64,000 bases of DNA from Goodfellowiella coeruleoviolacea (GTDB lineage: Bacteria > Actinomycetota > Actinomycetes > Mycobacteriales > Pseudonocardiaceae): positions 21,100 to 85,099 of the forward strand of contig NZ_JAMTCK010000023.1 in NCBI RefSeq assembly GCF_024171785.1, in the 5' to 3' direction. A program made the translations under genes and the position numbers. Below are positions 48,901-56,924 of this stretch, in pieces; position 1 is the stretch's first letter, and each line of letters starts with the position of its first letter. The notes beneath the pieces are model-generated. The model was not told where the DNA came from. It saw only the letters and a list, made by a program, of their open reading frames with translations, and did not search any database.

Positions 48901-51900
48901 GTGGCCGACATCGACCGGGCCGCGACCGCGCTGCGCGCCGGCGACACCGGCTGGACCGAGGCGTTCGAGCACCGCGCGCGCACCCACGACCAGGTCGGCA
49001 CGCAGATCCTCATCGAGATGCTGCGACCGACCAGGCCGCAGCTGGCGCGCCGGCTCACCGCCGAGCGGGACCGGGCCGTGCAGGCCTCGGCCGACAAGAT
49101 CGACGGCATCGTGGACACCCTCACCAGTGCCATCGACTCGGACCGCCGGTTCGGCCGGCTGACCTTCGACCAGTGGGCCGACCTGTCCTCGCGGGCCGGC
49201 GCGTTCGCCGCGCGAGCCAGGGGCGCCCGGCGCGACTTCGACACCATGCTGGCCGCCCTCGCGGCCATCGAGACCGAGCGGGCCGCGTGCGTCGAGGCCG
49301 CCATCGCCAGGGCCCGCGCCGAACTCGCCGAGGCCGACGTCCCCGCCTCGGCCCGCGAGCGCATCCTCGGCTGCATCGACAGCGGTGACATCACCACCGC
49401 CAACGAGTACCGCGAGACCATCCGAGGCGGCCGGGACCTGCCCGGTCCGCGCGACGAGATCGACCACCTGTCCCGGTTCCACCCGACCTTCCCGGAGCTG
49501 TTCGGCGCCGCCACCCGGGGTGGCCGGGACCCGCTGGTGGAACTCAGGCTGGCCATCGAGGCCGGCCGCACCCCGGACAGCGGCGGACTGGCCGACGCGC
49601 TGGCCGCGGCCGGACTGGACCTGGGCCAGATCGCCCGCGCCAAGACCGCGGCCGGCCGCATCGACCAGTGGGCCGCGCTGGCCGACGAGCGCTCGCTGGT
49701 CGGCAAGCACACCTACGTCAAGGCGGTCCTGGAACAACTGGGGTTCTTCGCCGAGAAGGTGACCGTGCCGCCCTCGGCCGCGCACCGGGGGCAGTCCCGG
49801 GGCCGCTCGTCCTGGCTGCACCTGGCCGGGGTGCGGGCCACCGCCGGCAAGGCGCTCATCCCGGCGTTCGGCAGCCGGATGAGCCCGTCCGGCGACACCC
49901 TGCGGCTGCTCGCGGTGTGGCGCTCGCCGACCCCGCAGGAACTCGTCGAACTGCTGCGCTCGGAACCGGCCGACCACTCGATCGTCGTGCTGTACTTCGG
50001 CACCCTCGACCCGGCGGCCCGCCGCGAGCTGGCCAACCAGTTCCACCGGGGCCGGCGCCTGCCGGTCACCGCCGTCGTCGACGACGCCGCGTTCGCCTAC
50101 CTGGCCGCGCAGCCCGAACCCGGCCGGGACATCACCATGTCCATCACGCTGCCGTTCACCTCGGCGGTGCCGTTCACCCCGGACGTGGCGGGCCTGGTCG
50201 CGCAGGAGATGTTCTACGGCCGCACCGAGGAGCGCGACAAGGTCGTGGACATGATGGGGCCGTGCATCGTCTACGGCGGCCGCCAGCTGGGCAAGTCCGC
50301 GCTGCTGCGCGCCGCCGCACGGGAGTTCGACGACGGCAACGCCCGGCACGCCGTCTACCTGTCCATCTTCAACGTCGGCCAGTCGCACCCGGTGGACACG
50401 GTGTGGAACTCGCTGTGGCCCAGCCTGGCCGAGAAGCGGATCGTGCCGCAGGACCGCCCGTCCGGTGACGTGGTGGCCGCGCTCACCCGGTCGGTCGGGC
50501 GCTGGATCGCGGCCCGGCCCGGCCGCCAGCTCCTGCTGCTGCTCGACGAGTCGGACTCCTTTTTGGACGCTGACGCCGAGGACGGCCGGTTCAAGCACGT
50601 CAGCCACTTCCGGGAGCTGATGGAGTCCACCGGCCGCGCCGTCAAGGTGGTGTTCGCCGGACTGCACCAGACCGCCCGGTTCGAGCGGCTGGCCAACCAC
50701 CCGTTAGCCCACTTCGGCGACCCCATCTGCGTGGGCCCGCTCGCCCCGCAGCCGGCCTACGACCTGCTCACCCAACCGCTGCGGGCCCTGGGCTACCGCT
50801 TCGAGAGCAGCGACCAGGCGGCCAGGGTGCTGGCGCTGGCCAACAACCAGCCCGCGCTCATCCAGCTGTTCGGCGCCCAGCTCCTGCACAACCTGCACCG
50901 CGTGCCGCTGCCGGTCACGGCCCCGCCCCAGGTGGTCACCGGCGCGGACATCGCCGCGGTCTGGTCCGACGACGGGCTGCGCAACTCGTTCCGCAAGCGG
51001 TTCGAGTGGACCCTCAACCTCGACCCGCGCTACAAGGTCATCGCCTACAGCGTGGCGTTCCACGCGCACTCCGAGGGCGTCGGCGCCACGCTCACACCCA
51101 CCCAGCTGCGCAGCGAGTGCGAGCAGTGGTGGCCGAGGGGCTTCGCCGCCGAGGACGTGCGCGCCGGCGAGTTCCACGCGCTGCTCGACGAGTGCGTCGA
51201 CCTGGGTGTGCTGTCCTACGCGGACGGTGGCTACCGGCTGCGCACGCCCAACGTGCTCGACCTGCTCGGGTCCAAGGACGAGGTGGACGAGGTGCTCGAC
51301 CAGGCCGAGTCCCTGCAGCTGCCGGAGAGCTTCGACGGGTCGCTGATGCGGCCCCCGTTCGGCGACGGCGTCACCCGGGGCCCGCTGACCTCCCAGCAGA
51401 TCGCCGACCTGCTCGCCCCGCGCAGTCAGGTCCGGCTCATCGCCGGCTCGGCCGCGCTCACCGTGGAGCGCTGCCTGAAGGTGCTCAGGTACGAGAACGA
51501 CAAGGCCTCCCACGGGCGGCGCGGCCACCTGCGCCCGGCCTCGGCCATCGGCCAGCTGCGCCACACCTGCGAGCAGGCCACGGTGCGCGCCGCCGGCGGG
51601 CACGCGGTGGTGGTGGTCGACGCGAAGCACGCCAGCCGGCAGGCCGCGCTGGACGCCTGGCGGCAGGCGCGGGAACTGATCGCCGCGCACTCCGGCGGCA
51701 CGCTCGGCATCGTGCTGATCACCACGGCCGAGCAGGCGCCGCTGTGGCCGATCGCCTCGGCCCAGTCCGACGCGTCCTCGTCCGTGATCGGCCTGCGCCG
51801 CTACGACAACACCGACCTGCGGCTGTGGCTGAACGAGACCACCCTGCCGTTCCAGGACGACGCCTCCCGGGGGGAACTGCTGGCCGTGACCGGCGGCTGG

Positions 51901-52347
51901 CCGGTCAACGTCAACCGGGTGGCCGAGGAACTGGCCGGCGAGCACGAGTCACCCGGGCACGACCCGCTGGCCTCGATCCGCGCCCAGCTGGCCGACCCCG
52001 GCTACGCCGACGCCCTGGTGACCGCGTCCGGGGTGCGTGCCGACGCCGCGCTCACCCAGGCGTGGACCATCCTGTGCGGGGAGTTCGCCGGCGAGCGCGC
52101 CGACGCCACCACCCTGGCCGAGTACCTCCAGTTGCACGCTGACGGCGGTGCGGCGGCCCTGACCGGGCCCCGGCTCGCCGAGTTGGGCTACCGCGACACC
52201 GGTGACGTCGTCGACGTGCTGCAGACGCTGGGGCTGCTGGTCACCGCCGAGGACGGGCAACTGCGGGTCGAGCCGGTGATGGCCGCGGCGACCACCACCG
52301 CCGGCACCACCACCGCCGGTGCCCCGGGCGGGACCGGCCCCAGGTGA
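45985..52347 (+). CDS. Giant STAND-like P-loop ATPase of a two-gene system
   Basis: A 2120-residue protein, the largest in the window. Residues 1-225 are helical; two acidic Pro/Thr/Ala linkers (about 226-256 and 457-605) frame another helical block; 606-1240 is mostly helical with coiled segments. A mixed alpha/beta module (about 1290-1405, HLAGVRATAGKALIPAFGS, VVLYFGTLDPAARREL) leads into a P-loop ATPase: MFYGRTEERDKVV, Walker A GGRQLGKS at 1431-1438, Walker B LLLLLDESDSF with D1521/E1522. A winged-helix-like region and a second lid-like region (LAVTGGWPVNVNRVAEEL) follow to the end. GTG at 45985 has GAGGAG seven bases upstream. Its stop overlaps the nuclease start (GTGA). I infer a sensor/regulator role; no family name recognised. 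Confidence 0.8.
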   Translation: MTDLGHDTHVPGESRFGSLTEDEVRELRTIRPAKAAAARLTPTDVLDEIHRLPPRTLGFVHQVLKVRRSAPPGVLSRSLRSALARADEDRAAQILHDVLPAAVTGTTYTDQLEPTELAALLSGQADHLGFLAGSEILDGLRNADEFGASRTTRMAAWSSMASSGHGGSVAALAWLVADPPPWWTTDQQAIARAVWHRVRRREPLLPDQPIPFDELVRLVDRLDLDDTADPAGDADPAADGSDEPEPAGRPASHGPAWDGSALDSTALGSTGVTGPVPAEPERVADLVARLDGLEHDAATVRAEVLPALDADLAAGRAPQAEQVGALVAVTESMTALFRAVGAAAGGAVPDTLGRARCLLDEITAANSVRELLRRVRTLTGLVAPDYAATEAAEVAALAASADETTGPGVLAALDALVSAIELGDRDPRRGLELTRLVQAELPTATPLVTLALLGQLPVTEPAEDIPDTADPENAADTENGVDAGDAGDTGPTESTVDVSATEPAVLTEALTEVLTEAPAALDRPGAEPAPAPGESEVDELDAALAGLTFTIPSARPAPDSTAAPARPAPGPVATEGGDSGVTAGTDEPVADPHSPTDPHTSADPHSRAELLCAGLLRDRQFALAAWLSTALDQPRAVTAGYRLAAHALAMRTSAGPNAVAFADTATQLDAGQLDDDLGLQMLTYAASVRAGLLSPITHAAGPLRDIATSIVKSGPAVDQLTEALLAAIYSGAYLTPRSADAVAEAAEAEATHDGLAAEARAELQAGPSRTIRYALATELWQSWIAPTGHLGAPLSIVASGSRSDADVATVRARVAELRSPQSLDKAIDRDTRQIAGTRRIRRIEARARDKFLDLTGRVTDLLARWIEVTDDLNRPAAGTWMADPMAELRNQVKAVRASAFAELRALTGSGSPARDAAVEAGLALLADSLDLLDGTATFDKTELPADRVVNGPLALAADLPLDPALTPLRPVTVADIDRAATALRAGDTGWTEAFEHRARTHDQVGTQILIEMLRPTRPQLARRLTAERDRAVQASADKIDGIVDTLTSAIDSDRRFGRLTFDQWADLSSRAGAFAARARGARRDFDTMLAALAAIETERAACVEAAIARARAELAEADVPASARERILGCIDSGDITTANEYRETIRGGRDLPGPRDEIDHLSRFHPTFPELFGAATRGGRDPLVELRLAIEAGRTPDSGGLADALAAAGLDLGQIARAKTAAGRIDQWAALADERSLVGKHTYVKAVLEQLGFFAEKVTVPPSAAHRGQSRGRSSWLHLAGVRATAGKALIPAFGSRMSPSGDTLRLLAVWRSPTPQELVELLRSEPADHSIVVLYFGTLDPAARRELANQFHRGRRLPVTAVVDDAAFAYLAAQPEPGRDITMSITLPFTSAVPFTPDVAGLVAQEMFYGRTEERDKVVDMMGPCIVYGGRQLGKSALLRAAAREFDDGNARHAVYLSIFNVGQSHPVDTVWNSLWPSLAEKRIVPQDRPSGDVVAALTRSVGRWIAARPGRQLLLLLDESDSFLDADAEDGRFKHVSHFRELMESTGRAVKVVFAGLHQTARFERLANHPLAHFGDPICVGPLAPQPAYDLLTQPLRALGYRFESSDQAARVLALANNQPALIQLFGAQLLHNLHRVPLPVTAPPQVVTGADIAAVWSDDGLRNSFRKRFEWTLNLDPRYKVIAYSVAFHAHSEGVGATLTPTQLRSECEQWWPRGFAAEDVRAGEFHALLDECVDLGVLSYADGGYRLRTPNVLDLLGSKDEVDEVLDQAESLQLPESFDGSLMRPPFGDGVTRGPLTSQQIADLLAPRSQVRLIAGSAALTVERCLKVLRYENDKASHGRRGHLRPASAIGQLRHTCEQATVRAAGGHAVVVVDAKHASRQAALDAWRQARELIAAHSGGTLGIVLITTAEQAPLWPIASAQSDASSSVIGLRRYDNTDLRLWLNETTLPFQDDASRGELLAVTGGWPVNVNRVAEELAGEHESPGHDPLASIRAQLADPGYADALVTASGVRADAALTQAWTILCGEFAGERADATTLAEYLQLHADGGAAALTGPRLAELGYRDTGDVVDVLQTLGLLVTAEDGQLRVEPVMAAATTTAGTTTAGAPGGTGPR

Positions 52348-54518
52348 GCCGCCGGCCGAGGGACCTGCTGGCGGCGCTGGCCAGGGACGCGGCCAGGCAG
52401 GTGCTCGACACGCCCGGCTACGCCGGCCAGGACATCGACCCCGACGAGTTCGCCGCCCTGAACCCGAGGGCGATCCTGCTGGTGATCGCCCGCGCCCCCG
52501 GGTTGCGCGCACGCCTGGCCGAGGCGTACGCGGCGGAGCTGGCCGACGGCCCCGACCTGCTGCGCGACCTGGTCGCCGCCGATCCGGCGCGGGCCGAGCA
52601 GGCCGCCACCGCGCTCGGCGCCGACCCCGGCCGGCTGGCCGAGCGGCCGAGCCGGCGCGCCGCGCGCCGCGCCGCCAGAACGGCCAGGCCCGACGCCGGT
52701 GACAAGGCGGCGGCGCGGGCCGCCCGCAATCTCGCCGAGGCCAGGGCCGCGCGCGACCGGGCCAAAGGCCAGTTGGCCTACGTCATCACCGAACGCGACA
52801 CCGCCCGCGCGGAGCTGTCCGCCGCCCTCACCGACCGGGACGACGCGCTGGCCACCATCGCGGCGCTGCGCGCGGAACTGGCCGCCGTCCGCCAGCAGCA
52901 CGCGGCGCTGGCCGGCGACGTCCAGCACGCCGCCGAGGTCATCGCCGCCGCCGTGCGCCCACCGGACCAGGCCACCGACGCCACCGTCGACGTCGACCCC
53001 CGCGAACGGGAACACCGGCCCACGCCAGAACCACCCCAGGACGGGGCCGCCCCGGCCGCCGTCACCGACCCGCTGATCAGCGCGGCACTGGCCGCGGCCG
53101 GTGTCACCGCGGCGCAACTGCTCCAGGTGCTCGACACGGTGCGCCACCCGCCCGCACCGGAGCCGCGCGGCACGGCCGTGGTGCTGGCCGACCGGCAGCT
53201 GACCGTGACCCCGCTGGGCGGCGGCACCGAGATCGGCGGCTCGTGCGTGCTGGTCGAGGTGGGGGACGTGCGCATCCTGGTGGACGCGGGCATGCGCCCC
53301 AAGCAGCCGCTCGACCAGGCCGGTCCGCCCGGTATCCAGCTGGCCCGCGCCGGCCACCTCAACGCGGTGGTCATCACCCACGCGCACCACGACCACGCCG
53401 GCTACCTGCCCGCGCTCGTCGCCGACCACCCGCACCTGGACGTGTTCTGCACGGCCGACACGGCCGCGCTGCTGCCGACCATGTGGGCGGACTCGGTCAA
53501 GGTGTTCACCCGCAGCCGGCACGAGCACCTCTCCCGCGGCGAGCCCGCCCCGGACCCGCCCTACACCCAGCCGCACGCCCTGGCCGCGCAGCGCCGCATC
53601 CGCGAACTGGCCTACGGGCGGGTGGTGGAGGTCGCCGACGGCGTCACCGTGGAACTGTTCCCGGCCGGCCACATCCTCGGCGCGGCCGGGGTGGTCGTCA
53701 CCGCGGGGCCCCGCCGCGTCACCGTCACCGGTGACGTCTGCGACCTGGCTCAGGCGACCACGCCCGGCCTGGTGCTGCCCGACGCCGCACGCGACTCGGA
53801 CCTGCTGGTCATCGAGTCGACGCACTGCCAGCCCACCGGCACGCGCCGGCCCGCCGAGGTGGAGAACTTCGTCGCGACCGTCGCCGAGACCATCGCCTCC
53901 GGCGGCCGGGTGCTGGTGCCGGCGTTCGCGCTGGGCCGCGCCCAGGAGGTGGCGCTCACCCTGCGCGAGCGGCTGCCCGACGTGCCCGTGCTCATCGACG
54001 GCATGGCCAAGGAGATCACCCGCATCTACGAGAAGCAGACCGCCGCCGGGGACAACCCGCTGCGGATCTACGGCGCCAACGTCCGCGAGGTGCCCGTGGA
54101 CGAGCGGCGCGAACTGATCACGTCGTTCCGGCGCGGGGTCATCGTGACCACGTCGGGCATGCTGACCGCGGGGCCAGCCGTGCAGTGGGCCCGTTCGATC
54201 CTGCCCGACCCCACGGCCGCGCTGCTGGTCGCCGGCTACCAGGACGCGGAGTCCCCGGGCGCGGCCCTGCTCGCCCTCGCCGACGAGGCCGGCGCCAGCT
54301 TCGAACTCGACGGCCAGCGCGTGGACGTCAACGCCAGGGTCGCCAAGTTCGGCCTGTCCGCGCACGCCGACCGGACCGGTCTCACCTCGATCATCAACCG
54401 GGTCAACGCCGACGCGGTGATGCTCGTGCACGGCATGCCCCGCCCGCAGCGCGAGTTCGCCGACCACCTGCGCCGCCTCGGCCACCACGTCACCCGCACC
54501 GACCGCTGGCAGCCCTGA
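52344..54518 (+). CDS. Beta-CASP metallo-beta-lactamase nuclease with coiled-coil N-terminus
   Basis: A 724-residue protein. Residues 1-110 are helical; about 120-205 is a long coiled coil (AEARAARDRAKGQ...AVRQQHAALAGDVQHAAE); a Pro-rich linker reaches 285. From 290 the CPSF73/RNase J-like core is complete: HAHHDH (H346, H348, D350, H351), GHILGA (H443), TGDVCD (D464), beta-CASP PAFALGRAQEV, YEKQ, and the last-domain KFGLSAHADR (H674) with VHGMPRPQREF. All metal ligands appear intact, predicting an active Zn-dependent RNA or DNA nuclease. It is GTGA-coupled to the giant ATPase, implying fixed stoichiometry; the coiled coil may dock to it. Housekeeping RNase J lacks such an N-terminus. Confidence 0.87.
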   Translation: MSRRPRDLLAALARDAARQVLDTPGYAGQDIDPDEFAALNPRAILLVIARAPGLRARLAEAYAAELADGPDLLRDLVAADPARAEQAATALGADPGRLAERPSRRAARRAARTARPDAGDKAAARAARNLAEARAARDRAKGQLAYVITERDTARAELSAALTDRDDALATIAALRAELAAVRQQHAALAGDVQHAAEVIAAAVRPPDQATDATVDVDPREREHRPTPEPPQDGAAPAAVTDPLISAALAAAGVTAAQLLQVLDTVRHPPAPEPRGTAVVLADRQLTVTPLGGGTEIGGSCVLVEVGDVRILVDAGMRPKQPLDQAGPPGIQLARAGHLNAVVITHAHHDHAGYLPALVADHPHLDVFCTADTAALLPTMWADSVKVFTRSRHEHLSRGEPAPDPPYTQPHALAAQRRIRELAYGRVVEVADGVTVELFPAGHILGAAGVVVTAGPRRVTVTGDVCDLAQATTPGLVLPDAARDSDLLVIESTHCQPTGTRRPAEVENFVATVAETIASGGRVLVPAFALGRAQEVALTLRERLPDVPVLIDGMAKEITRIYEKQTAAGDNPLRIYGANVREVPVDERRELITSFRRGVIVTTSGMLTAGPAVQWARSILPDPTAALLVAGYQDAESPGAALLALADEAGASFELDGQRVDVNARVAKFGLSAHADRTGLTSIINRVNADAVMLVHGMPRPQREFADHLRRLGHHVTRTDRWQP

Positions 54519-54709
54519 CCGCTGACAACACCGACCGTGATGGCACGGGTAGCCACGCCGCTGCTCGCCCGAACGCCCGCCCAGCCAGGGGCGCCGTGAC
54601 GTCCAACGGCCGATGACAGGGCGGGGCCACCGCCGTTGTGATGGGTGTGGACTCGCCGCGCGGTCCGGTGGTGGCATTCGGTGCCCGCGGCCGGAGAGAG
54701 GGGACATCC

Positions 54710-55825
54710 ATGACCGGAACGCGCGCCCGGCGCGGGCCCGCGGTGCTGGTGGCACTGCTGGCCGGGGCCGGGCTGGTGCTGGGCACCGCACCGGCGGGCG
54801 CCGCGCCAGGACCATCCACATCGGACAGACTGGTGCTCGGGCACGATGTCTGGGACATCGCGCTGAGCCCGGACGGCAGTGCCGCCTACCTGACCGGTGA
54901 CGCCGGGTCCGGGGCTGGCGCGGTGATCACCGTGCTGGACACCGCCAGCCGCGCGGTGACCGCCAGCATCCCGGTGCCGGGCCTGGAAGCTGGCGCGCTG
55001 CACGTCAGCCCGGACGGCGGCCGGGTCTATGCGCTCGGCGCCGCCGACGTCACCGTGATCGACCTGGCCAGCCACACCGTTCTCGCCACCCACCCACTGC
55101 CCGACCAGCCGCGCCCGGAGGGCTGGAGCGCCGGCGGGTACGGGGCGAGCGCCCTGTCACCCGACGGCCGGCGGCTCTACATCGCCCAGAACGGGCCCCG
55201 GTCCTACAAGAAGCGCGACCGGGGCCGGCTGATCGTGCTGGACACCGCGTCCGGTGAGGTGACCACGGTGCCGGTCGAGGGCGAGGACCTGACCGGCCTC
55301 GCGGCGCTGCCCGACAACGCCACGCTCTACGTGGCCGGCAGGCGCGGCTACCTCACCGACGTCCCGGACCTGATCCGCCTGGACGTGTCCCAGCTGCCGC
55401 CGGCCGTGACCCGCACGGTGGACCTGCCCGAAGCCGCGGTCGGCGTCGTCAGCCTCGCCGCGAGCCCGGACGGCGGTCGGCTGTACCCGATGACCGCCAA
55501 CCGGAGCGGGCCGCACCACCTCAGCCTGGTCCACACCGGCACCGACGAGGTCGAGTGGACCGCACAACTCCCGCTGAGCCTGCTGCCCAGCTACCCGGTG
55601 GCCGGCCCGGGCGGCCGACTGTACACAGTGGACGGCCGCGTGGCGCCGAGCGCGATCACCGTGCTGGACCAGACCGACGGCGTGGTCCTGGGCACCCTCG
55701 ACCCGATGATCCAGGACGTGACCGACCTCGCCGCCGCACCCAGCGGCGACACCCTCTACGCGGTGGGCCGCGACCACGAACTGGACGCCGGACTGCTCAC
55801 GATCCTCACGCCCGGCCAGCCGTAG
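54710..55825 (+). CDS. Secreted YncE-like beta-propeller protein
   Basis: A 371-residue exported protein. A signal peptide with twin Arg-like basic start (TGTRARRGPAVLVALLAGAG...GAAPG) covers about 1-32. The mature part is a seven-bladed-type propeller: repeated SPDGSAAYLTG, VSPDGGRVYALG, LSPDGRRLYIAQ, SPDGGRLYPMT, and VLDTAS/VIDLAS strands as in YncE/lactonase-like proteins. Probably binds a ligand or surface polymer; no catalytic residues can be named. ATG at 54710 follows GAGAGAGGGG. It is 191 bp after the nuclease gene; I see nothing else in that gap. Confidence 0.82.
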   Translation: MTGTRARRGPAVLVALLAGAGLVLGTAPAGAAPGPSTSDRLVLGHDVWDIALSPDGSAAYLTGDAGSGAGAVITVLDTASRAVTASIPVPGLEAGALHVSPDGGRVYALGAADVTVIDLASHTVLATHPLPDQPRPEGWSAGGYGASALSPDGRRLYIAQNGPRSYKKRDRGRLIVLDTASGEVTTVPVEGEDLTGLAALPDNATLYVAGRRGYLTDVPDLIRLDVSQLPPAVTRTVDLPEAAVGVVSLAASPDGGRLYPMTANRSGPHHLSLVHTGTDEVEWTAQLPLSLLPSYPVAGPGGRLYTVDGRVAPSAITVLDQTDGVVLGTLDPMIQDVTDLAAAPSGDTLYAVGRDHELDAGLLTILTPGQP

Positions 55826-55857
55826 CGCGGCCCACCGGGCACGAGCCGAGGCCGACC

Positions 55858-56523
55858 TCACAGGGGCGGCAGCACAACGGCGACCGTCGCCACCTCGTCG
55901 AGCAGCGCGGTGGAGGGCCGACCGCGTGCGGGTTCGGTCTCGGCGATGACGACGAGCGAACCGTCCCGCCGTGATCGGTAGTGCTTGCCGGTGAACCGGA
56001 TGTCCCCGAGTTTCAGCACCTGGGTGCCGAAGGGGGTGATGTCACCGGTGCCGTGGATGTCCTCGACCTGCTTGAGCTGTCCCGCGGAGTCAGCTGAGGG
56101 CATGCGCACCCACATGACCGTTCCGACGACGACGTTGCCCTGCGGGTCGCTCACCGCGAACAGCAGCTGGTCGAGCTTGTCGCACGGCTGGCGCAGGAAG
56201 AACTGTCGCACCTGGCCGAACGACTGCACCGCGCACTGGAGGTCGTGGCGCACGTCGTTCTTGAGTTCCTTCAGCGCCATCCGTTCCCACGCCTGCGCCC
56301 GGTCGCCCTTTTTCGCGGCGTCCTGACTCCGCGCCGTTCTCGCGTTGACCGGGCGTTCGCCCGCGGCGGCGTCCAGTCCTGCGCCAACGGATGTCACCGC
56401 GTCCCCACCACCCGCTGCCGCGAGCAAACCGGCCAGCACCGCGGCGGCAGCGCCCCCGCCAGCTTTCGTCCACCTGCCCTGTTTGTCGCGGGGTTGGTTC
56501 GGGTCGTATGGCACAGGTGTCAC
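55858..56523 (-). CDS. Hypothetical protein with RDKQGRWTK N-terminal motif
   Basis: A 221-residue protein. The opening DPNQPRDKQGRWTKAGG resembles the RDxxGRWT leader found at the ends or starts of phage and conjugative-element proteins. An Ala/Gly-rich hydrophobic stretch (about 22-50, AAAAVLAGLLAAAGGG) follows and could be a membrane segment. The C-terminal 150 residues are mixed (AWERMALKELKNDVRHDLQCAVQSFGQVRQFFLRQPCDKLDQLLFAVSD ... VVVGTVMWVRMPSAD), with two Cys in position to pair. I do not recognise the fold. Convergent to the propeller gene (32 bp). Might be a lipoprotein-like surface component. Confidence 0.65.
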   Translation of the reverse strand: MTPVPYDPNQPRDKQGRWTKAGGGAAAAVLAGLLAAAGGGDAVTSVGAGLDAAAGERPVNARTARSQDAAKKGDRAQAWERMALKELKNDVRHDLQCAVQSFGQVRQFFLRQPCDKLDQLLFAVSDPQGNVVVGTVMWVRMPSADSAGQLKQVEDIHGTGDITPFGTQVLKLGDIRFTGKHYRSRRDGSLVVIAETEPARGRPSTALLDEVATVAVVLPPL

Positions 56524-56924
56524 GCTCCTTGGCTCGATCTGGCAGAGAATTCACGATCTTGCTGGCGAGTGATACGACGTGTGGCAGTTCTGGGTGTGAA
56601 TCATCCAGGCGTCTCAGCTGCATCACTCGAATGCCTTAGTGGTCCTGGTTGCGTTCGTACGCTCGTCAGCAGAGTGCTTTGTTCCGCTTAACCGGCCTTC
56701 CCACCAAGGGGCTATTCGGCCACGCGGAGCGGCACCACTGGGTACAGTTGATGCCATCTGAGTGGTGTCTCTGATACATCGGCCGTCCACGAATCCGGTG
56801 CCGGCAGTGCGGAACGCGCGGCGAGAGCGTTCACGCTGTCCTTGGCCATCACCTCGTACACGGTTGCGGCTCTCCACCGTGGCGAACGCTCCAGCCATTC
56901 ATCTGTTGGGGAGGCGAGGCACAG
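56524..56924. other. Intergenic stretch of lower GC content
   Basis: No gene is supported here. The stretch is noticeably less GC-rich than the rest of the window (for example 56530-56700 and 56740-56800), has many TGA/TAA triplets in all frames, and probably contains the divergent promoters of the genes at 55858 and 56925. Its composition and the atypical flanking genes suggest a horizontally acquired segment. Confidence 0.5.

Noticed and set aside
48715..50700. 661-codon open frame on the minus strand
   Set aside because: Shadow of the giant ATPase; composition is typical of antisense GC-rich frames and there is no start signal.
52188..54821. 877-codon open frame on the minus strand
   Set aside because: Shadow of the beta-CASP nuclease gene; the plus-strand product has a full set of catalytic motifs.
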